DNA of 9,244 nt, taken from contig CAZCDB010000052.1 of assembly GCA_964497635.1 (NCBI GenBank), positions 1-9,244 on the forward strand, in the 5' to 3' direction. The position numbers were made by a program, and so were the translations under genes. This stretch comes from CAMDWQ01 sp964497635. Lineage in GTDB: Bacteria; Omnitrophota; Gorgyraeia; 2-02-FULL-51-18. Shown piece after piece: positions 5,939 to 9,244 of the stretch. Numbering within the stretch: the stretch's first letter is position 1; each line of letters starts with the position of its first letter. The notes under the pieces are model-generated. The model searched no databases. It saw only the letters and a list, made by a program, of their open reading frames with translations, and had not been told where the DNA came from.

Positions 5939-7411
5939 ATGAAACCAGGACTAAAGAATCTTAGGGAGTTTATCTCGCTTCTTGAAAAAGAAGGGGAGTT
6001 GATCCGTATTAAGGCGCTGGTGGATCCGGAGCTTGAGATTACGGAGATCACGGATCGGGTGTCTAAGATGCCGGGTGGGGGCAAAGCTCTTTTATTTGAG
6101 AATGTGAAGGGCTCTGGGATGCCGGTGCTGATTAACGCGATGGGTTCTTATAAGCGGATGGCGCTGGCAATGGGATCAGATCGGGGGCGAATTGATGAGA
6201 CGGCTGCCGAAATTACAGAATTTCTTGAGCTGAAAGGATTGCCTAAAACTTTTTCTGGAAAAGTAAATCTTTTGGGGAAAATGATTGATCTTTCAAAGAT
6301 TCCACCAAAAGTGGTTTCTTCGGGGGCCTGCCAGGAAATTGTTTTGCAGGGGGATGAGGTAAAGCTCTCCCAGATTCCGATTTTAAAATGCTGGCCGCAG
6401 GATGGGGGGCGCTTTATTACGTTTCCGATGGTCATCACCAAAGATCCCCAGACGGGAAATCGTAATGTGGGGATGTACCGCATGCAGGTCTATGATGAGA
6501 AAAATTGTGGCATGCACTGGCAGACGCAAAAAGACGGAGCCATTCATTTTGAGAAAAAAAAGCAGGGGGGCGGAAAAATTGAGGTCGCTGTTGCTATTGG
6601 ATCTGACCCCGCGACGACATTTTCGGCGGTGGTGCCCCTGCCTTATGGTCTTGATGAGTTTTTGTTTGCCGGTTTTTTAAGAAAGGCGCCGGTGGAGCTT
6701 GTCCGCTGTAAGACTGTGGATCTGGAAGTGCCGGCGGAAAGCGAGATCGTGCTCGAGGGGTACGTGGATACGGAGGTTTTGCGGGATGAAGGACCGTTTG
6801 GGGATCACACCGGAGTTTATACGCCGATTGAGCCGTTTCCTGTTTTTCATGTGCAGTGTATTACGATGCGAAAGAACCCAATCTATTTCACAACAATTGT
6901 CGGGAAGCCGCCAATGGAGGACACCTATATGGGCAAGGCGATTGAAAAAACATTTTTACCTATTTTAAAGAAGCAGTTGCCGGAGCTGGTGGATATGAAC
7001 TTTCCCATGGAAGGGACTTTCAACAACGCCGTTATTGTTTCGATTGATAAAAACTATCCGCATCAAGCCAAGAAAGTTGCGCATGCGATCTGGGGGCTGG
7101 GACAGCTCTCATTTACCAAAGTTGTGATTGTGGTGGACCAGAGTGTGGACGTCCATAATCTTTCGGCGGTGGCGTTGGCGGTGTTTAACAATATTGACCC
7201 CAAGCGTGATTTATTTTTTGTTGAAGGGCCGGTGGATACTTTGAATCATGCTTCACCTGTGCGTGATTACGGGTCGAAGCTGGGAATTGACGCAACCGCC
7301 AAAACCAAGGAAGAGGGTTACACGCGTGTCTGGCCTGAGGAAATTGCGATGGATGCGGCGACCAAAACAAAAGTAGATGTTTTGTGGAAGGATTTAGGGA
7401 TTAAAACCTGA
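5939..7411 (+). CDS. ubiD: UbiD-family prenylated-FMN-dependent decarboxylase
   Basis: This enzyme decarboxylates a prenylated aromatic acid during quinone synthesis, using prenylated FMN supplied by UbiX. Its 490 residues are close to E. coli UbiD. The N-terminal 'LLFENVKGSGMPVLINAMGS' (51-70) is typical. By spacing relative to known UbiD/Fdc proteins I assign metal/cofactor ligands N176 in 'NVGMYR' and E240 in 'DEFLFAGFLR', and catalytic R181, E284 and D289 in 'DEGPFGDHTG' (283-292). 'GMHW' (191-194) supplies the usual histidine. 'FTTIVGKPPMED' (317-328) and 'ASPVRDYGSKLGIDAT' (438-453) are also family sequences. All key residues are present, so it should be active. It starts 18 bases after a large palindrome, and its TGA overlaps the next ATG by one base (TGATG), suggesting coupled translation. 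The neighbouring UbiA, UbiX and UbiE support a quinone role over phenolic-acid degradation. The menaquinone (MqnL-like) alternative is plausible. Confidence 0.95.
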   Translation: MKPGLKNLREFISLLEKEGELIRIKALVDPELEITEITDRVSKMPGGGKALLFENVKGSGMPVLINAMGSYKRMALAMGSDRGRIDETAAEITEFLELKGLPKTFSGKVNLLGKMIDLSKIPPKVVSSGACQEIVLQGDEVKLSQIPILKCWPQDGGRFITFPMVITKDPQTGNRNVGMYRMQVYDEKNCGMHWQTQKDGAIHFEKKKQGGGKIEVAVAIGSDPATTFSAVVPLPYGLDEFLFAGFLRKAPVELVRCKTVDLEVPAESEIVLEGYVDTEVLRDEGPFGDHTGVYTPIEPFPVFHVQCITMRKNPIYFTTIVGKPPMEDTYMGKAIEKTFLPILKKQLPELVDMNFPMEGTFNNAVIVSIDKNYPHQAKKVAHAIWGLGQLSFTKVVIVVDQSVDVHNLSAVALAVFNNIDPKRDLFFVEGPVDTLNHASPVRDYGSKLGIDATAKTKEEGYTRVWPEEIAMDAATKTKVDVLWKDLGIKT

Positions 7412-7731
7412 TGAAATTAAGCGTGAAGTTAGAAGTGCTAGACAAGCAGCTGGCGGTAATCCGGCTTTCAGGTGTTTTTGAGGGTCAAGCCGTCATGGAT
7501 GCGGAGGCCAAGCTTGCGGAGGCTGTTAAAAAGGCACGTACTTTTCAGGTCTGGCTTGATTTTTCTCAGATTGAGTATATCGATTCGATGGCGGTAAGCG
7601 TTTTGCTAAATTTGATGAGGATGGCCGTGGAAGAAAGGGTGCAGTTGTCGTTGTACAAACCCAATGAGAAAGTGAAGATGGTTTTAAGTGTTACGCACGT
7701 CAATCGGTTGATTCCTATTATCGAGGCTTAA
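7411..7731 (+). CDS. STAS-domain protein (anti-sigma factor antagonist-like)
   Basis: This 106-residue protein is a single STAS domain, as in SpoIIAA/RsbV-type anti-sigma factor antagonists. The pattern is beta-strand 'LAVIRLSGVFEG' (14-25), a helix, then 'VWLDFSQIEYIDSMAVSVLLNL' (47-68), and a final strand-helix ending 'VNRLIPIIEA'. The conserved D58-S59 aligns with the aspartate and phosphorylatable serine of SpoIIAA (Ser58). The following 'SG' of 'DSSGL' is replaced by 'MA', so regulation by phosphorylation is possible but not assured. It overlaps the ubiD stop by one base, with AGGGA at 7396-7400 as ribosome binding site, and lies 3 bases before ubiA. This is an unusual place for a STAS gene. 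Roles could be general partner-switching signalling or regulation of the membrane prenyltransferase. No cognate kinase or phosphatase is in the window. Confidence 0.85.
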   Translation: MKLSVKLEVLDKQLAVIRLSGVFEGQAVMDAEAKLAEAVKKARTFQVWLDFSQIEYIDSMAVSVLLNLMRMAVEERVQLSLYKPNEKVKMVLSVTHVNRLIPIIEA

Positions 7732-7734
7732 AAA

Positions 7735-8580
7735 ATGAAGCGGATAGGAAAGTTTCTTGATCTAATCAAGTTTGAACACACTCTCTTTGCCCTTCCTTTT
7801 GCTTATCTGGGGATGATGCTAGCTCAGAAGCGTTGGCCGGGAGCGGTTGTTTTTATTTGGGTGACGCTGGCGATGGTGGGTGCACGTACAGCCGGGATGA
7901 CTTTAAACCGGATTTTTGATCTTTCCATCGACCAAAAAAATCCCAGGACCAAAAACAGGCCTTTGGTCACACGTGAAATCAGCGTGATGGCTGCTTGGAT
8001 ACTTACGGCAGGAGCTTTTATTTTATTTCTTTATTCGGCATATCGTTTGAATAGACTTTGTCTGATGTTGGCGCCTGTTGCCTTTATTTTTTTGGTCGGG
8101 TATCACTGGGTGAAGCGTTATCATTTTCTTTGTCACTGGGTTTTGGGGATGGTTTTGGCGATGGCTCCGATCGGGGGGTGGATTGCCGTCACGGGAGTCT
8201 GGGCTTGGCCGCCGGTTTTTCTGTCTCTAGCAGTGCTATTTTGGGTGGCGGGGTTTGATATTCTCTACAGCTTGCAAGACACGGAGTTTGATCTTGCTCA
8301 AGGGCTGCATTCGGTGCCGGTTCGTTTTGGTGTGTTGAAGGCCATCAAAATCTCGGAGTATTGTCATTGGGCGACCGTGGCTTTGCTGGTTGTGTTTGGA
8401 TTTGCGATGTCGCTTGGGATTGTTTATTGGGTGGGTGTCATGATTGTAGCGGCGCTTTTGAAGTTTGAGCACAGCTTGGTTAGCGAAGAAGATCTATCAC
8501 GGATCGATACCGCATTTTTTACCATCAACGGATGGATTGGGATTTTGCTTTTGGTATTTACTTTTTTGGATTTATTTTAA
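7735..8580 (+). CDS. ubiA: UbiA-family polyprenyltransferase
   Basis: This integral membrane enzyme transfers a polyprenyl chain to an aromatic acid, giving the substrate of the UbiD decarboxylase. It has 281 residues with about eight hydrophobic segments (roughly 15-30, 38-55, 85-103, 108-123, 134-153, 160-177, 212-240 and 262-280). The first diphosphate/Mg2+ motif is NRIFDLSID (58-66; D62 and D66), followed by 'NPRTKNRPL'. The second is 'DILYSLQDTEFD' (175-186), followed by 'GLHSVPVRFG'. This form resembles the 'UbiA-other' subgroup found in futalosine-pathway bacteria (MqnP-like) more than E. coli UbiA. That is recognition from memory, not a search. GAGG at 7723-7726 is the likely ribosome binding site. 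The gene is 3 bases from the STAS gene and 1 base from ubiX. Confidence 0.93.
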   Translation: MKRIGKFLDLIKFEHTLFALPFAYLGMMLAQKRWPGAVVFIWVTLAMVGARTAGMTLNRIFDLSIDQKNPRTKNRPLVTREISVMAAWILTAGAFILFLYSAYRLNRLCLMLAPVAFIFLVGYHWVKRYHFLCHWVLGMVLAMAPIGGWIAVTGVWAWPPVFLSLAVLFWVAGFDILYSLQDTEFDLAQGLHSVPVRFGVLKAIKISEYCHWATVALLVVFGFAMSLGIVYWVGVMIVAALLKFEHSLVSEEDLSRIDTAFFTINGWIGILLLVFTFLDLF

Positions 8581-8581
8581 T

Positions 8582-9190
8582 ATGACAAAAAAAATTATTG
8601 TTGGGATCACGGGGGCCAGTGGTGCGATTTTGGGGGAGCGCTTTGTGCGGCATCTGGTCGAGGCTGGGCATCAGGTGGATGTCATTTTAAGCACGCATGC
8701 GGTAGAGGTATTTGGAGAAGAAAGAGATATTTTTTTGGGCAAGGAGCATGCCCAGATTAGTGCTAATTTTCTAAAACATTATGGAAATCCAAAAAATTTG
8801 CATGTGGCTCCCGCGGAGGACATGGCGGATCGCATTTCAAGCGGCTCCTCCAAGATTGACGCGATGGTGGTGGTCCCTTGCAGTCTTTCCACGGTTGCTT
8901 CCATTGCCCATGGGATCACAATGAATTTAATTCATCGCACGGCCAGTGTTTCTATCAAGGAAAAGCGTCCCCTTATCCTTGTGCCGCGAGAGAGTCCTTT
9001 GAGCCCGATCCATTTGAAAAATTTGCTCTATCTCTCAGAGATTGGCGTGCATATTGTGCCGGCGACGACGGCTTTTTATCACAAACCCAAGACGGTGGAG
9101 GAGATGGTAGACTTCACCCTGGGACGGGTTTTGGACCTTTTAAAGATTGAACACAAGCTTTTTAAGCGCTGGCGAGAAGCAGCAGAATAA
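8582..9190 (+). CDS. ubiX: UbiX-type flavin prenyltransferase
   Basis: UbiX joins dimethylallyl phosphate to FMN to make the prenylated FMN used by UbiD enzymes. From ATG 8582 it has 202 residues, the family norm. The FMN-binding start is 'IIVGITGASGAILGERF' (5-21; S13 in the loop). 'VVVPCSLSTVASIAHG' (96-111), 'NLIHRTASVSIKEKRPLILVPRESPL' (115-140) and 'PATTAFYHKP' (160-169) follow. R119, K126, R136, E137, Y166 and R182 each lie three positions before the residues I recall as active-site residues of Pseudomonas UbiX (122, 129, 139, 140, 169, 185). The upstream frame is open to 8465, but those codons only read through the end of ubiA out of frame, so ATG 8582 is chosen. Its ribosome binding site is weak, and it probably depends on translation of ubiA, one base upstream. 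Confidence 0.95.
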   Translation: MTKKIIVGITGASGAILGERFVRHLVEAGHQVDVILSTHAVEVFGEERDIFLGKEHAQISANFLKHYGNPKNLHVAPAEDMADRISSGSSKIDAMVVVPCSLSTVASIAHGITMNLIHRTASVSIKEKRPLILVPRESPLSPIHLKNLLYLSEIGVHIVPATTAFYHKPKTVEEMVDFTLGRVLDLLKIEHKLFKRWREAAE

Positions 9191-9216
9191 GATAAAATAA
9201 GATCCCTTAATGGTGC

Positions 9217-9244
9217 GGGAGAAAGCCTGTCTTTTATTTTCTCC
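9217..9244. repeat. Partial second copy of the 5532-5720 palindrome end (truncated by window)
   Basis: Bases 9228-9244 match 5542-5558, the outer end of the first palindrome, at 16 of 17 positions, and a GGGAG lies just before in both places. GGAGAAA (9218-9224) can also pair with TTTCTCC (9238-9244) as a 7-bp stem, so a simple terminator hairpin is an alternative. The element would begin about 26 bases after the ubiX stop codon, again directly downstream of a gene. The 9191-9216 stretch holds nothing recognisable. Confidence 0.45.

Noticed and set aside
7735..8580. Heme O synthase or chlorophyll synthase as the identity of the UbiA-family gene
   Set aside because: The NRIFD and DILYSLQD motifs with adjacent ubiD and ubiX favour aromatic-acid prenylation. 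No heme or chlorophyll genes are nearby.
8465..8581. Longer N-terminus for ubiX starting inside ubiA
   Set aside because: The added residues are an out-of-frame reading of ubiA. The UbiX family begins at the ATG at 8582 with its FMN-binding strand right after.
1..9244. CRISPR array, insertion sequence with transposase, or rRNA/tRNA genes
   Set aside because: No regularly spaced direct repeats, no transposase reading frame and no RNA-gene sequences were seen on either strand.

Overview
The window (about 9.2 kb, moderate GC) is a bacterial chromosomal segment with every recognisable gene on the + strand. It holds, in order: the 3' part of a fibre- or surface-type protein gene (1-1068), a complete smc (1181-4819), a ubiE/menG quinone methyltransferase overlapping the end of smc (4782-5531), a 407-bp non-coding gap made almost entirely of two separate large palindromic elements (5532-5720 and 5760-5920), and a tight four-gene cluster: UbiD-type decarboxylase, STAS-domain protein, UbiA-type prenyltransferase and UbiX-type flavin prenyltransferase (5939-9190). 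The window ends inside what looks like the start of a second copy of the first palindromic element.

The four quinone genes work as a set. UbiA attaches a polyprenyl tail to an aromatic acid, UbiX makes prenylated FMN, UbiD uses that cofactor to decarboxylate the prenylated acid, and UbiE/MenG C-methylates the ring. The UbiA sequence (NRIFD...D and DILYSLQD...FD motifs) and the 'GMHW' type of UbiD resemble the proteins grouped with futalosine-pathway menaquinone synthesis (MqnP/MqnL/MqnM class) at least as much as classical ubiquinone enzymes. The final quinone cannot be decided here, because no mqnA-D, men or ubi hydroxylase gene is in view. The STAS-domain gene inside this cluster is unexpected: it overlaps the ubiD stop codon by one base and sits 3 bases before ubiA, so it is probably co-translated with them.

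The organism is a bacterium with a long SMC (1212 aa) carrying ABC-ATPase ends typical of the family. The fibre gene has the 'GRLGINQTNPSFALDV' style often seen in phage tail fibres and in surface proteins of uncultured Gram-negative lineages. Taxonomy (for example Omnitrophota-like or another deep Gram-negative group) is only a guess.

The most unusual content is non-coding. A 189-bp near-complete palindrome begins at the base after the ubiE stop codon. A 161-bp element with a perfect 28-bp outer stem and two inner perfect hairpins ends 18 bp before the ubiD start. A 17-base match (16/17) to the terminus of the first element reappears at the right edge after ubiX. Together these suggest a dispersed palindromic (MITE/REP-like) repeat family in this genome.
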